From assembly GCA_017562135.1 (NCBI GenBank), contig QEYB01001046.1:310001-374000 (forward strand): a stretch of 64,000 bases of DNA, read 5' to 3'. The position numbers and the translations under genes are program-made. The notes below the pieces were generated by a model that did no database searches, had not been told where the DNA came from, and saw only the letters and a list, made by a program, of their open reading frames with translations. This DNA is from Dipylidium caninum (taxonomy: Eukaryota; Platyhelminthes; Cestoda; Cyclophyllidea; Dipylidiidae). The first letter of the stretch is position 1; every line of letters begins with the position of its first letter. Shown here one piece after another: positions 34,104 through 46,660 of the stretch.

Positions 34104-34420
34104 TACTTTCCTCTGTGATCCTGTGACATTTATTCAAAAACTAACGTGAATAAACTTTGTTTTAGTTAATTTAATACGTCAACATGTAATAAACTAAGCG
34201 ACGAAAATAGGAGGGCGATCGCGGGCCATATTAACATTTACTATGCATGGGAAACTGTTGCCATAGAAACGGACAGAACTTTCCGGTATCCCCTCAAGTT
34301 TGAATAAAATGAAAACTTCAGTTGAGAGGATAGCGAATCTGTGTCCACTCCGGGTGGACGGTGTGAAGGGTGTAAGGCGGTGGCGTTGATGGAGACAAGG
34401 GATGGCGTGGGGCTGCTCAC

Positions 34421-34519
34421 CTGGTTGGGGATCTTCTTGACTGGGTGGAATTGAGGGTGTTCTTTGGGGACACAGGCTCCAGGTCCTAACATGCCACTGG
34501 TATTGCCACCGCGGCAGCA
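34421..34519 (-). CDS. Candidate downstream exon of the Ig-domain gene
   Basis: 99 nt with a good donor (AACCAG|GTGAGC) and a T-rich acceptor (GAATTGTTTTAG). Read in phase 1, as needed after the Ig2 exon, it gives LPRWQYQWHVRTWSLCPQ and a Pro/Ser-rich end. Read in phase 0 it gives GACVPKEHPQFHPVKKIPNQ, which looks more natural but would not join. Both frames are open, so membership is unsure. Confidence 0.3.
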
Positions 34520-37500
34520 CTAAAACAATTCACAGGCGGGTCACAGGTGCTGGCCTCCACTGGGGAGTTGTAGGTCCTCATGTCAAGCCGAGTTTCACGT
34601 AGGTGACAGACATAACGCCACGCCGGCGGACTGGGAGGCTCTGCTACCTCCTGTTGTTTACCCAAAAGACACCGTCACTAATTCAAGCCCAGGAAAGGCG
34701 TTCCGTGGTTGAAAGGCAGCCGAGAACCACGTGGGACGAAAGCAAGTGCCCCACGCTGTCTGCCCCAAGTGGTCCGTTACGAATGGGCGGCGGAGACGTT
34801 AACATCACCCGACGCCGGTGTGTTGCCTCTTAGAATGATTGCCCGGTGGATTGGAGGCTTTATTGTCCTTGCCGACGGAGAGCACGGATGGATCCTTGGG
34901 GCATTTGCCGCGATACTCGTCAGTCATCAACTCATCTTTATTTGTGAGCATCAAATTGCCGCCACGCCGGGTAAATGCGACTCTTTTATTTGGAAGGCGG
35001 AACCAAATGAGGATTTGGAGACTGGAATTTTACAGCGACGCCCATGAAGGCGTCGCCTCCCACCCACTCGTGGGGTAGAAAACGACGTATATCACCTGAG
35101 TGAATTCGTCAAGTTTACGGGGCGTGAATCAAGTTAACAGGCGACTGTGAGAGAATATGAGGGAGGAGAAAAGGATCGCCTCCACCACCAAGAACTCATT
35201 CTACAAAGGATAAGAGACAGGCCTCACGAAGGCTACTTTACAGCAGTGAACGAACCAGCCGTTTAGACGAAAAGACCGGCTTAGTGGTTTCCTCCAACGT
35301 CAAATGATTCAACATTGAAATTTTTGAACTGAGAACACTTGGACAAGGTCTGCTTTCGTCAGCCCACGGTCAAACGTGCACTTGACAGTTTGTGTCAACG
35401 AGGGCGCACGCAGTTGTGACAAGTCCAACTTCTGGAAGGCACCAGGAGATACACAGAAAATCTGCTCGACATAAGGATGAAGTTGGACAGAGTGTTGCAT
35501 CAGACGTCTACTTTGAAAGCTAACTTTTGCCCTTTCTGTGTATCATCGTGAGACACTGGACCAAACCACGCCACCTCTTCGTTTTGTTCTAAAAGCCGTC
35601 GGACTAACCGAAGGCATGTTGTTCCCAAACTGTCCGATCTCTCCACACATCTCGTGAATCAGAATTGTGTGCTTCATCTCCAGTGCCTAATAATCCTCTC
35701 TTACGTGGCACTCGAAATGGGCTGCCTCAGTGATCGGGTGAATTAGCAGGCGGTGGAGGAGAGAACGGAGCTGCGGCCTGTTTGCCACCTTCCTCGAAGC
35801 TGCCATTAATTTCGGTGCATGCGACTGAGAAACCTAACGTGGGCTATGATAAGTCGGAGTCATTTCCACGATGCCGCGGAAGATAAGGACTCGGAGCCGC
35901 AATTCTTCTTTCCCTCTCTCGCTCCCCATCTCGCTCTCTCACCACCACCTCAGACGCCACATCTCACTTCTCGATGGTTTGTGCGACGATCCGCCGTCTA
36001 AATAGCCTCTTGGGTAGCCAGCAAAGTCTTATCTCTTCAATTCTGGTGGATGGTGGATTCGAGGAGGCGCATGTTGAGGAGAAGCCAAGATATATCCCCA
36101 CCGCAATCAATGCAGTGTGTAATTAAGGCATTAAAACAGTATAACGGTGAGATCCCACAAGAGTAGGGCAGCCTGTAATTGGAACTCCTGTCGCACAGCA
36201 GGAGGTCTTGCTAGCCTCAGACTTCTCTCTCCAATCCAACAGGCATTCTCTTCTCCCTCTTCTCTCCGCTGCAGTTGGTACTGACTTTGTGCTAAAAACC
36301 TCCCACTTGACGCGGGAGTGGCATAAAACGGAGGATGCTACACGTCCCGCAGCGAATTGCATTAAGACGAAGCGAGGCAGGGGTCCAGAAGGCCCGGGCG
36401 AAGAGACGCATTTTTAGCTTTTTCCATTAATTAATGATGAGTGAACAGTCCAACTTGCGTGGTGTTTTGTTAGTTGAACATATGCAGTCTTTCTTCTGTC
36501 CCGCCACGAGGGCCATCTCATCGGTCTTCTCATCATTTGGTATCTCTAAAGTCCTTGAAGGCTACTTACAATGCTCAGGGGAGAGGAATTCTCTTCCTCT
36601 GTTGCATCGCAACGGGTCGAGGCGTCAAACATGAGGAAAGCTTTGACAGCAAGCGTTTGGCAACACTTGGACCCATTCGCGGTGCAACAGAGGTGAAGTT
36701 TGGAGGGTCTTGGCGAATGATACCCTAGTGAAGCTTCTTACAAGTTTGAGGAAATAAGTCTTACTTGTCACACGAGGTGGCAGAAAGTGTCCTGTCAATT
36801 AGCGCTTTCGCTGATGGAGGTCAAAGAGAAGAGAAAACGGAAATGATGCGCCTCCCTTGTTTCCTCACTGATTGCAAGCACTGTTCATGTCCCCGTGGAG
36901 GAACTACTTGGGGAAAGTGAGCCCTCGGTGAACAACAGGTAGCCCAGTGGCTTGGGAGGCTGTTGATTTGCTCTTTACTAACGCGGGTGCCAAAAGTGCC
37001 TCGTTAAGAGACCGAAGACGGACATCAGGAAGTTAGAATTTATCAAACGGAAGTGACTCCTCAAGGAACCAACGGATGGACAGGCATTGACACTAACTAC
37101 AGAGGTGAGTCCCTCAGCTGTTGTCTAAATTTCAACCTTCGCCTTAAGTTGCAAACTGAACAGTTTAGGCTGTATGATCCCCTCTTCTCCGCTAAAAAGG
37201 AGCCAATGTGGAGTGGCTCCCGTCGACTATCTCAAGGGTGGTGTGTTTCGCTCATCAAACTACCTCGCGGAGCGGATTGCCCGGACCGTTTGAGCCTTCC
37301 GCGAGGCAACTGCGCCAACAGAGAACCAAACATTGTGCACACGTAGGCGAGGAGGGGGGGGGGGGGGGGGGGAGGGAAGGCGGCGTGGAGGATTAAAGGG
37401 TTATTCAGGGAAGACGCGAAGGAGAACTGCCCCACCACCTTGGCACAGCCCTCCAATACACTCACTTGCTCATCAGAGCCTTAAATTAACGCCCAAGGCG

Positions 37501-38138
37501 GCTTGTGCAGAAATCGCCTCTCGGTGTGGGTCTCTTTACGTCATCTACCTAATTAATAAACGATACTGCGGTTTGACACTCCGTCTCTTAAATCTCGTAG
37601 ACGAGGAGACTCTCTGGGCGGGTGGAGTGATCGGCTTCTCTTGGAGCCTCGTTAGGCGGTGTGAAGCGTCAGGGTGCAGGCGCTGTCCACTTCAGCCGAC
37701 TGCTGAGGTTGCGAGACGCCAGGGAGGCAGTTATAAGAGTTGAGGAGCCATCGCAGTATCCAGTGGATGATGCAAACGACGGGTTACTGCGTCGGTACAG
37801 ATGGAGGTGCGAATCCTTGGGAGTTGGGCTTTGACGTTGCCCTCCTGTCTACATCGTCATCTTCCTTACTTCACAGTGTCTGGACCGGACACGTTCGTTC
37901 TCGCATTATGCGCAGGCTGTAGTCATCAGGCGAGCTCTACACGCCATGTAATCCTAATTCACACCAACCGGAAATGTTACTTTTCTGTCTGACTTGAGGG
38001 CACCGGTAACGACAAATTTATTTTGGCTTTTACGCTGTCTACAAGACCTTCAGCATTACTAATGAGTGATCTTGTGGAATTTTAGCGCAATTCCTCGTCC
38101 AGTGGTACGGAAATTGAATTCTTCCTAGCTTCACTCAC
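34520..38138. other. Non-coding stretch, probably Ig-gene intron
   Basis: No confident exon. A G-rich run lies at 37349-37376. A + strand fragment at 37032-37106 with a GTGAGT donor reads EVRIYQTEVTPQGTNGWTG but has a poor acceptor and no partner exon. Confidence 0.45.
37349..37376 (+). repeat. G-rich homopolymer-like run
   Basis: About twenty consecutive G with flanking GGA and GGGA units, seen directly. Confidence 0.85.
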
Positions 38139-38486
38139 CTGTAAAATCAACAGAAATGAGGTCATACACCCGCGATCGCTCGTTTTGCTCGATGTGTTGT
38201 GCCTGACACTCGTAAACGCCGGTATGCTGGTAGTCGGCGGAGCAAATCTGCATTACCGCATCGAGTCGCAGGCCGTCTCGCGAGTCGCCGAGGATTTCCT
38301 TGTACACACTAACTTTGTTCCATGCCTGGCTCTCGATCAACTGGTGATCTCCGCGACCCCGATGCCTCGGATGCGTGCGATACCAGTCGAGTATGATTCG
38401 CGAGGACTGGTCGTGTGTGGCGTGCATGGAGCAGGTGAAGTTTGCTGAGCTCTGTCGACGAACGTAGCGTGGAGCATCTACCTTGA
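38139..38486 (-). CDS. Ig gene exon encoding Ig domain 2
   Basis: 348 nt (116 codons), phase 1 both ends, as is usual for Ig-domain exons. Acceptor CTTCCCACTCAG, perfect donor ACAG|GTGAGT. Reads KVDAPRYVRRQSSANFTCSM, RIILDWYRTHPRHRGRG and DYQHTGVYECQAQHIEQN. Confidence 0.82.
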
Positions 38487-41400
38487 CTGAGTGGGAAGTT
38501 ATTTGAGGGGCATAAAAAACTCCCCGGCATAATTTTGCTAGACTAAAACTCTTAAGAAACTCCCGGTGGAGAGCGAGTTTAGTGAAGAAGAAACAGAATG
38601 ACCTCGAAGCCTCTGTGAACTTTACGTGGACTTAAATTTCCATTGTAAATGACCGACGGTTAGGCGTTGAATGGCCTCTCACTTGGAGGTTATACTCTTC
38701 CCCAATGCGTTCATATCTACTGCGTTAACAACCGAGACCGAGCTTAAAAGCTGTGTCCGGACAACTTTCTCGGTGGTTAACAAGGTAAAACAAGACAGAC
38801 AATTTTTATACGCTCATTGAGCTCTTTTCTGCATGTTTACTGGTGCCAGCGTTGTTGTTAAACTACTTCATCAACCATCTGTAGTCTTGAAAATAAAGAG
38901 GCAGTTTAAATGTGGGCGCTTGTAGACCTCTGCGTCGTGAGATTTATTAATGCCGACTGTTGCGCATCAGACGGGATGGGTGTTGCGGCCTCTGGCCTCA
39001 TCCGCTGGAGGAGGAAGAGTGGCATAGCCGGACATTTCTGCGAATGCTTACCAAGCCCCTTAATTTCTTGGCATGGCAGGAAACAGAACACACCTTTTGT
39101 AAACTGTAACTCTCGGCTCCTTCCAGGAGCCTGATGGTGGGGCAATGAATGTGAACCGGTTGCGTATTCAGACTCGTGTCCCGTAATGCGTTGTGACCGC
39201 TGTTAAGCGAGGTTGGTCACCGTATTTAACCATATCCATAACGCAAAAGTAAGAGGCAGCACCCAAATATTCTCCTGATTTACCTCAGTGAGACACCATT
39301 TCTCACCGAGAATATGCTGAAAGCACATTTCACACTTAGATGTCTCTCAAGGAAAAATAATTCTCTGCTGACGACCAAGACACGGCAGAAATGAGGTAGA
39401 AAGTGACTTTCCACGTGTCCACACCAACACTGGCGATATAATCATTTCTTTTCGAGCTCAGTCATTTGTCGACACGAGAAGGCATGGGACACAAATTTCA
39501 CTTTATTTAGGAGTCAGACGAGGGAAACCTCGTCGTCTCTGGGGTACGCGATTAGATGTCGCAAAACTGGCAATAATTCACCGGTGCCGGCACTTCTCTG
39601 GCTCCGGAAGTGACTCGGTGCCACAAGACGATAATGAGGCGGAAGTTGTCTAATGGGTTAACTAACCAACTCACGAATTCGTTTTGGGGATTCGAGGATC
39701 TGCGGCTGAGGTTCTAAAACAAGAAAGAGTCTTTTTCAATCCCGTTGTCTGCCACCGAGGTGGATCTGACAAGCGGACACTTCCTCACTATCAGTGAAAC
39801 CGGAAGATGTGTGGAGTTTCGGTCAACTGTATCTCATATCGCCCATTGCACAAAAATGAGCATTCGACAGTGTATACTCGAAAAGTAGGGTCTAACCGTT
39901 CCTGAAACTTTATCTCACTTCAACGTGGCTGTACTTCTCATAATTAACGTGGTAAATTCTTGAAGGTCAGGAAGAATGTTCAACGTAACAGCACCATTTA
40001 CACTTCCAACGGAGAAAATTTTGGTTCTTGTGGAAGGTGACCTCGCATGAAACAGCGCCTTATGAATCTACGTAAGACGCACTTATTACGGAAAGGTAGT
40101 AGAAGAGACTCTGGGGTTGCTTTCCCGTGAGTCGACAGTGGTAAGCTCCGCCGTCCCTCATTTGCAGACCCTCAATTACGAGCTCCCAGGCCTCGACAAT
40201 GTCGCCAGGATTAACGACGCCGGAGTCGAAGAAATCGCTGGAGAGAGAGGCGGAGGTGGAGGCAGGCGACGCGGGGTGGGAACATCTGTGGAATCTGTTG
40301 CTCAACAGGCTTGGAACGTCCAATCGAGTATCCATGGTGAAAAGGGTGCCCATCACGGCGATTGTGGACATATTATGGTCCCAGATCACCGTCTGAATTT
40401 AAAAGAAAGAAAGTAAATATTACCGGTAGTGAGCCGACCGAATGTGGATTAAAATGTCCTCCTCTGGCCACATCAGAGCCCTTTGAGCTATGATCTTTTT
40501 AAACTTAATCACATCTTCAACAAGGCCAAGGTGGAGGGATTTGTGAGAGTATTTCGCAAGACAATGCCTCTTAGGGCGGACCTTCTGTCGGTGGATGGGG
40601 CACAGATAGTCGCGAGGTAAGATCAACCACTCATGCGGCATCTCTTTTAATCTATCACCGAACAACATTTGGCATATGTCCAAATGACTTTAAAATGAAG
40701 GTCCCCAGGGCGCCGGCACGTCGTCCATTTGGCTATCAGAGAGGATTAGGTGCCCTCGAGGGGAAGGATACTCGAGGAGAAAAGGCTATATGTTACGACG
40801 GGCAGAGATGTACGCGTGTGCGTCTACATATGGAGGAACCAAGGGGACCGGGGACCACCTTTGGGTCGGCAAAAGGCAAGGAATTCCGGCAAAATCCCTC
40901 CCATGATTCGTTGTACTTGACAGAAGTACACTTCTTCTTCAAGGCTGGTGTTTTCGCTCCAGCTAACAGGCTATTGAATGAAGAGATGGTGTAGAGATTT
41001 CCGGATTCGAAGTACTTTTTTACCAGACAGATTTTGTCAAATTCCGTCCTTTCCCCCGAGTCTATCCTAGTATAGTTTGTCTCTTCCTCCAATACAGCCA
41101 GATTAGTGGAATCCTTCAACAGAAAACCACCACAATCAGCCGCTAAGTGGCAATTAAAATAGGTTTGAGGCCAACCGAGCTGATGTCTCGTGAATGGAGG
41201 CACAAATGGGGAGTGAGATGCACAAATCTAACCTTCCTAGAGCAAATTTCTTAAGGAGGTATATAAGTTTCCACGTAGTTAAGTAGTGAAAAGTGGTGAA
41301 CTCCTTGGCTACAATGAGGAGAGTCCCATGAAGAGACGGGGAAGAAGTTAAATCAAAGGTTGGATGAGTTAAGAAGGGGACCTTAGTCTTAGATTGAAAA

Positions 41401-44400
41401 GAGGGTTTTTTGCGCAGTTTTACTACTGCGAAGGAGGACAAATCCCAATTGCGTAGAGTCGTCCAGTCTTTCAACAACCGTCCATACCTGGCGCCACAGC
41501 ACAAATGGGGACTTAAAAAAAGGAACAGACCAACCTACTCTGGGATAGGATTTTATCCGAGGCCGATTCACCTCCGGAGTTCTCCTCTTATATCTAAGAG
41601 CTATGGAATAATTTAAAAAGGCAGCGCTCAGGGATTCAAATTTGATTCTGACGCCCAAGTCCCCTCTAGGTGGCAGCACCACTTGCACTCCACGTCTTAG
41701 CGTTGAGGAAATTTAGTGAGCTGGCGAGTGAAGAACGAGTAATTTACTACCTCCGGTGTGACTTGTCACCAAAAAAGAGAGGAGAGCAAGTGGAATTTTA
41801 GTTGAGGAGTAACAGCCACCAGAGGCTCCCAATAAAATGGTGTTCCGATTGCGGCGAGAGTCAACTATTAGTTGGACAGGCGGGAGGAAAGTGTCGAAGG
41901 CTTTCCAATACGCGTCTATTTCGCTGTCGCCGTCAAAGGTGGACAGATTGCCGATTGAAAGTCCAAGGAATCATCGCTTAGAACATCAATAGTGAACGGA
42001 AGGAGTGATCGGAGCGGCGAGGGTGGGTCGACTCCCTCGAGATTACGCTTTTACCCTCATAATTGTTGTGTCAGGTAATAAAGGGGGGAATAAGTTTGGC
42101 AGATAGTGGTTATGATACGGTCAAATGAGGCATTCTATCTTTTTCCCCAAAAAGAGGAGGGAATGATCACAATTGCCGCAAGTTGGTGTGACAGATTGCA
42201 TCACACGACATTGCCAACTTGACCGCCCCACACATGCACGCACGCAAGCAAAATCCTCAGTAATTCCCACATACGAAATTACTCGGACGTTCAATCAAAC
42301 CTCCTCGGAAGCGTGGACTCGAATGTTCTGAGAAGTCAACGGTCGACCGACTAACCTACGGCAAAGTGGCGGCAACATCTCTCCACCCTCTCTCCACCCC
42401 GCGGAGAAGTTGGAGCGGAGACGCAGTTAGTATGAGGCCTTTCACAAGGCCGAGGCATAAATCATAAGATGGGAGTAAGGAAGGGACGAAGGAAAGGTTT
42501 AAAGGCGAATGCAAGCTCGAGAATAGGCGTAAAGTGCAAAGGAGATTTTTGAATTGTAACATGGGAGGGAAGCCTCCATAGGCTTTTAGACTAAACACGT
42601 CACATTCAGTGCAATTAAAGTGTAGAGAAAAGGCAAAATAGGAAGTATTTAATTTCCAACCTGCAAAAGGAAAATACTGATGGTAAACTACGGAAGTGTG
42701 CGTCTGGGAAAACTTGACTTTGGTTTAGTTATTTCATGTTGGAGGCTTCCAGCTTCCACGCTCGGCCTCTGGAAGTCAAAGTGACAGTATCTGGCTATTT
42801 GTTTCAGGAAATTAATGTCGAACAATTTTATACCATTTAGATAAATGGACTATTTTCCTGCGATTCTACTAAAAGCGTAGAAAGCATGCGTATGCCGCCT
42901 CTCCGCCCTCTCAGGGCTCTTGAAGAGCAACAGAAAACGTTTGGAGGAAACGTGCACTTAAGTGACGAAAATGGCAGTACTTGGCCTTCACCGACGCCGC
43001 CTAGGACGGAGTGTGTGGTAGGTTGAGTCGGTTGGAAAGACAAAGCTACAATAACCGCCTCAAGGTAGCCTTTTTTGTTTAATCTCAGAGTTAGAAAAAG
43101 TCATAAAAGAACATTTATGGTGACGTTGGAATCTCATCAAGAGTAGGATTAAGTTAAAGGCGTCGCCCTCGTCTATCCTCCGTTTGTTCAGCCGTATTGT
43201 GCGGCTGCCTTCTTCATCCTCCTTAGCCGAAGGCCCAAGCAGGTCAGAGAAGCCACCATGTGGGAGCTCATAAATGGCCTGCGGAGCGCAGACGATTTGA
43301 AAAGAGGGCGAGTTTGGTCCCGCCTCCCCGCAGAGCCAGGTACTCAGCCTCGGTTATTCCTCCCGCCGCGGGGATAGACTGCTCTCCGGTGAACAAAGGG
43401 GATTTCACACCGGTTGAGAACTGGGGTCACCTCACTGTAGTTAAGTTAGGTTAAGGAAGTTGCCAGATGAAGAGTGCCTAGAAAATGATCACGATGCGCA
43501 CCAGACGCCAAATGCGGAGGAAATGAGGAAGCAGGAGATGTCGCGTGAATGTGGACCAGTAGACCGCGTGGGAAAAGCCTAGGAAACGCAGCTCCGAGGC
43601 TTCCGCTACAGCCGAGGTAATTATTACGCTGAGGAAAAACCCACTTAATTCTGCCATTTGGCACCGGGCGAGGTTGGGCACAACGTTGACTCTCTTCGGT
43701 CTGGTATGTTGATTGCTATTTCCGAAAATGCGTTTGTACAAAGCGACAGCTAAAAAAGGTCCGCCGGAAAAGCGCATTCTGATACGCAACGATGTGGGCA
43801 ATGGCTGCTTTCAGTGCAAAAAAATGTGTGTAGAAGTAAGCTAATTTTGCTTAGTTAACTCGTCCGGGCAAATGTAGTGCCGTGGAAGTAAGGCAGAGCG
43901 CTTGCTGAGGTGTTGATACCATCCTGCGGCACAATCGAGTGAGTGAGAAAGACAACAGCCAAACGAAACTGCTCAGCTCCTACAACAATGAAAGTTTAAA
44001 AATCGGGGTGTTTACTCGAAAGCGCTGAGATTCCAAAGATCCATCTTTTCAACAGCTCATCCGGTCATCGTGAATCTTTTTTAATTTAATATGTTTACCA
44101 TGAAGGGGGCGAATGGAAGCGACGAGGCCTCGCGTTCGGACTACGAACCATGTAACCCACTTTCGCGAACGGGGAAACACCTACTTGTAAATTTTGGCCA
44201 CAAATTTGGCTAGAAGGTGTCAAAAAACATTGTCGGAGTATGAATGTTTGCACTCTCCCCAAAAGTACAATTTCACCTCGTTTCGGAGTTCCTGGAGAGT
44301 GTTACAGGGAAGGTAGACGACACTCCTTTCCTCCGCTTCCAGTTGGATCCTATACTCCCTGCCCTTTAGCCCCTCGCTGATCACCGTCTGGGTGGGAACA

Positions 44401-44566
44401 CCCCTCAGGGACGGCTTCAGCAGACATGGGTGGTGCCCATTTGGCAGCACACAGTCAGAGGGTGTCACAGTGTTGTGTCGAGGTCGGCGCAGTGTCCGCC
44501 CTGAAGGGCGCTGGGCTGTGGAATGCGTTATTCTGCCCTCAACTGCCATGGGAAATGGGAATTCAT
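38139..44566 (-). CDS. Two-Ig-domain cell-surface protein, Dpr/DIP/zig-8-like (partial; join of three exons)
   Basis: Exons 44566-44277, 40392-40083 and 38486-38139 join in phase (phase 1 in; 0; 1; 1). Ig1 is split by the first intron: B-strand Cys in RSVVYLPCNTL, Trp in TVIWDHNMSTIAVMGTLFT and F-strand Cys in QMRDGGAYHCRLTGK. Ig2 has Cys in NFTCSM, Trp in RIILDWYR and Cys in HTGVYECQAQ. Exclusion of the intron between LRNE and TVIWD and the DxGxYxC motif match the first domain of Dpr, DIP/lachesin and zig-8 proteins, which mediate neuronal cell-cell recognition outside the membrane. Family-level assignment only. The signal peptide exon and the membrane or GPI end were not found (a possible 3' exon is at 34421-34519). 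Introns are 3884 and 1596 bp. Confidence 0.78.
38487..40082 (-). other. Ig gene intron between the Ig1 and Ig2 exons
   Basis: 1596 bp. No other supported feature. Confidence 0.7.
40083..40392 (-). CDS. Ig gene exon encoding the second half of Ig domain 1
   Basis: 310 nt, phase 0 in, phase 1 out. Acceptor CTTTTAAATTCAG, donor GTGCGT. Reads TVIWDHNMSTIAVMGTLFTM, then an insert rich in Ser/Pro, then WELVIEGLQMRDGGAYHCRL. The insert between the C'' and E strands is longer than in typical Dpr domains. Confidence 0.82.
40393..44276 (-). other. Ig gene intron splitting Ig domain 1
   Basis: 3884 bp. It contains unremarkable open frames of up to 136 codons (40793-41203, -) with no motif. A + strand ATG in a strong Kozak context at 43258 starts a 38-codon frame; I do not call it. 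Confidence 0.55.
44277..44566 (-). CDS. Ig gene exon encoding the start of Ig domain 1
   Basis: 290 nt, phase 1 in, phase 0 out. Acceptor CTCTTCTTTTTATAG, donor GTGAAA. Reads EFPFPMAVEGRITHS, a linker, then REYRIQLEAEERSVVYLPCN and TLQELRNE. The LPC motif is the B-strand Cys of Ig1, and TVIWD follows in the next exon. Part of this exon is duplicated at 46336-46403. Confidence 0.75.
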
Positions 44567-44860
44567 CTATAAAAAGAAGAGCACAATGGACACTTTTGCG
44601 TGTCTGAGGGTTGCGTACACACGTATTTGTCTTGTCTGTGGAGTTACGTGTTTCGTAATAAACGCCTGAAGAGCTAATTTCTCAAATATGCCACCCGTAT
44701 CACTCGTAGCCCAGTGATAAACACCCTAGTCGTAGCCGCTGCCTTTTTTTCCCCACCAGATTTTGTTTACGGGTAAAATGAACAAACCAATTTGACGAGG
44801 TGTATGCCGCCAAAAGCCTCATCTTCAAGTCTGACAGATTGGAATTACTCTTGACCGGTG
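44490..44860. repeat. Copy A of a diverged duplication
   Basis: Covers the acceptor and start of the Ig gene exon and about 300 bp of the adjoining intron. Similar sequence recurs at about 46350-46660, including AAACGCCTGAA and a TCTGACAGA(A/T)TGGAATT motif. Roughly 70% alike by eye in the best part. Confidence 0.5.
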
Positions 44861-46335
44861 CAATTTGCAGTGGCAACTCATTGCTCTGTGGCCGGGACGG
44901 CACACGGGGCAGAGTGAGGGAAAATTCGAGGTACAGCGTCTCTTCCGAGCCGCACACAGAGTGGGTATAACAGAGAATCCACATCACTGCCTCAGGTGCT
45001 CTGGTCGAAGGTCCAGTTACCTTCGGTGCGAAGGAGCTTCCACACGGACTGTAGATGGTCACACGCCCATGCTTTGCCCAATAAAATCAGTCCCGAGGCA
45101 GTTCTTGTTGCAGAACAGCGATTCAACTCACCGATAGGCTTTTACTTTCTCCATCACTATATTTATTTCCGGACCGAAATTCGGCTCTACTGGTGCATAT
45201 ATTCACTTTGTTTGCATCTGGTTGCCCATTCCATGCAGCCTCATTTAATGTTCTACTTTTTTTGGTAACAGAAGTGGTCGGACCGAATAAACTCCGGAAC
45301 AAATTACATCAGGCGGCATAGGCGAGTAGTTGGGGAGGGAACGGGTGAGAACGGGGCGGGGGTGGGCAGCGTTAAATAAGGCCATAAAACGCATTAATTA
45401 CACTTGGGGAAATTAAACTCACTTAACATCACCTGTTGGACACGCCAGTGAATGTACACACTCGTATCACGGTGTGGCAGCGAACGACAGACGGTGAAGA
45501 CAGTGGACCAGGGCGAATATTTTAGGCCAAGCGATGGGCGCCCTTCAGCGTGTAATGAGCTCATAGAGCCTTCACGTGGACTGCCTCCCTCCTCCCGAGG
45601 GGAAATGATACTTTTACGCGCAGTTGCTGCCACCACGGCTATCAGAGCGCCAATGATTTATGCATGGACATTGACTGAGTCCCCATGGCGATGCTTTGGT
45701 GACAGCGATGGCAATAACGACTATTCAAAACTCATTCATATGGTAAACACTGACATTGCATGCACCGGAATTTGCCCTTTTTCCCCCAATTGCACCAGGG
45801 GCTAAGTGGATTGGAGATGGAGGAGATTTCAGCAGTTCACTCGCAGGTCCAAACACGCACTCCGTTTAAACGACTTGTCGTCTGTTGTGGCATAAACAAA
45901 GGCCCCGGAGGCCTGCGACCTTGATGCAAAGTGGAGGTAATGGGCCATCCACCGCTGCCACGAGGAGGCTGGGCAAAGTCTCCCTGTCACATTTGGTCAG
46001 ACTTCCTCTCGCCCACTTTTAATCTCAGAATAAGAGAGTTATTCGGCCGACTCGCCTACTTCAGATACGAGAATTAGACGCGAGAGTTAAGGCAAGTTGG
46101 AGGAAGTAAACAACAATAACGCCTTTTTTTACACCCACCTACTTCACTTCTTTGGGCTATTAGTCGGGAGGCAGACTTAACTTTGTCACTTTGTCAGAAA
46201 TATTAACTTTTAGTTGGCTCTACGGAATTATAAATTGGTTGGAACGGGTGGCAAGAGGCTCAAGCCGCTGTGTAAGAATGCAATTTCTCATTCTCATTAA
46301 TTCCTCAAGTGTCGTTTCCCGAGGAGCTGCATTTC

Positions 46336-46403
46336 TTACTTCGTGGAAGTATAAATGGAATACGTTATTCTGACCTCATCTACCATTGGAAATGTGAATT
46401 CAC
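46336..46403 (-). pseudogene. Truncated duplicate of the Ig gene exon at 44277-44566
   Basis: On the - strand an acceptor-like CTTTTCAAAG is followed by EFTFPMVDEVRITYS, aligning with EFPFPMAVEGRITHS of the true exon, then a TAA after 21 codons. Flanking intron sequence is also similar (both keep a TCGTGATAAACGCCTGAA-like stretch). It lacks the Ig part, so it is a relic or alternative pseudo-exon. Confidence 0.55.
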
Positions 46404-46660
46404 CTTTGAAAAGAAGGGCCCATACACACCTCACGCAGTGAGGATGGCATCCGTACGGCTACAGCCTTACAGGTTTCGTGATAAACGCCTGAAAGGCAAA
46501 TGTCCCATCTCTTTCCCCAAATCGTCCATAACCAGGTGACAACCTTTCGTGTCATGGATGCTGCGTCTATTCATCACCAATTAAAACGCATGTTCACAAC
46601 ACCACAACGACACTACGACGAGTCTGACAGAATGGAATTCCTCTTGGACGACGTAATGGG
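46350..46660. repeat. Copy B of the diverged duplication
   Basis: Same orientation as copy A. The shared blocks keep their order, with small length differences. Contains the truncated exon relic 46336-46403 at its edge. Confidence 0.5.

Larger units (their letters stand above)
30904..34420 (-). other. Probable intron/upstream region of the unnamed gene
   Basis: Apart from the candidate exon at 32856-33021, a protein-like open frame lies at 33855-34103 (-), including RRGWFEKLEQVISTFLMSHG and SKEDPFRATSAIAERLTSAQ. An in-frame GAACAG|GTGATT donor at 34032 would join in phase to the exon at 33021. The remainder shows nothing I can support. Confidence 0.4.

Noticed and set aside
37032..37106. + strand fragment with GTGAGT donor (EVRIYQTEVTPQGTNGW)
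   Set aside because: Acceptor has no pyrimidine tract and there is no partner exon.
43258..43340. ATG in a perfect Kozak context (GCCACCATGTGG) with a following GTACTC donor-like site
   Set aside because: Only a short peptide, weak donor, and it lies antisense within an Ig gene intron; probably coincidental.
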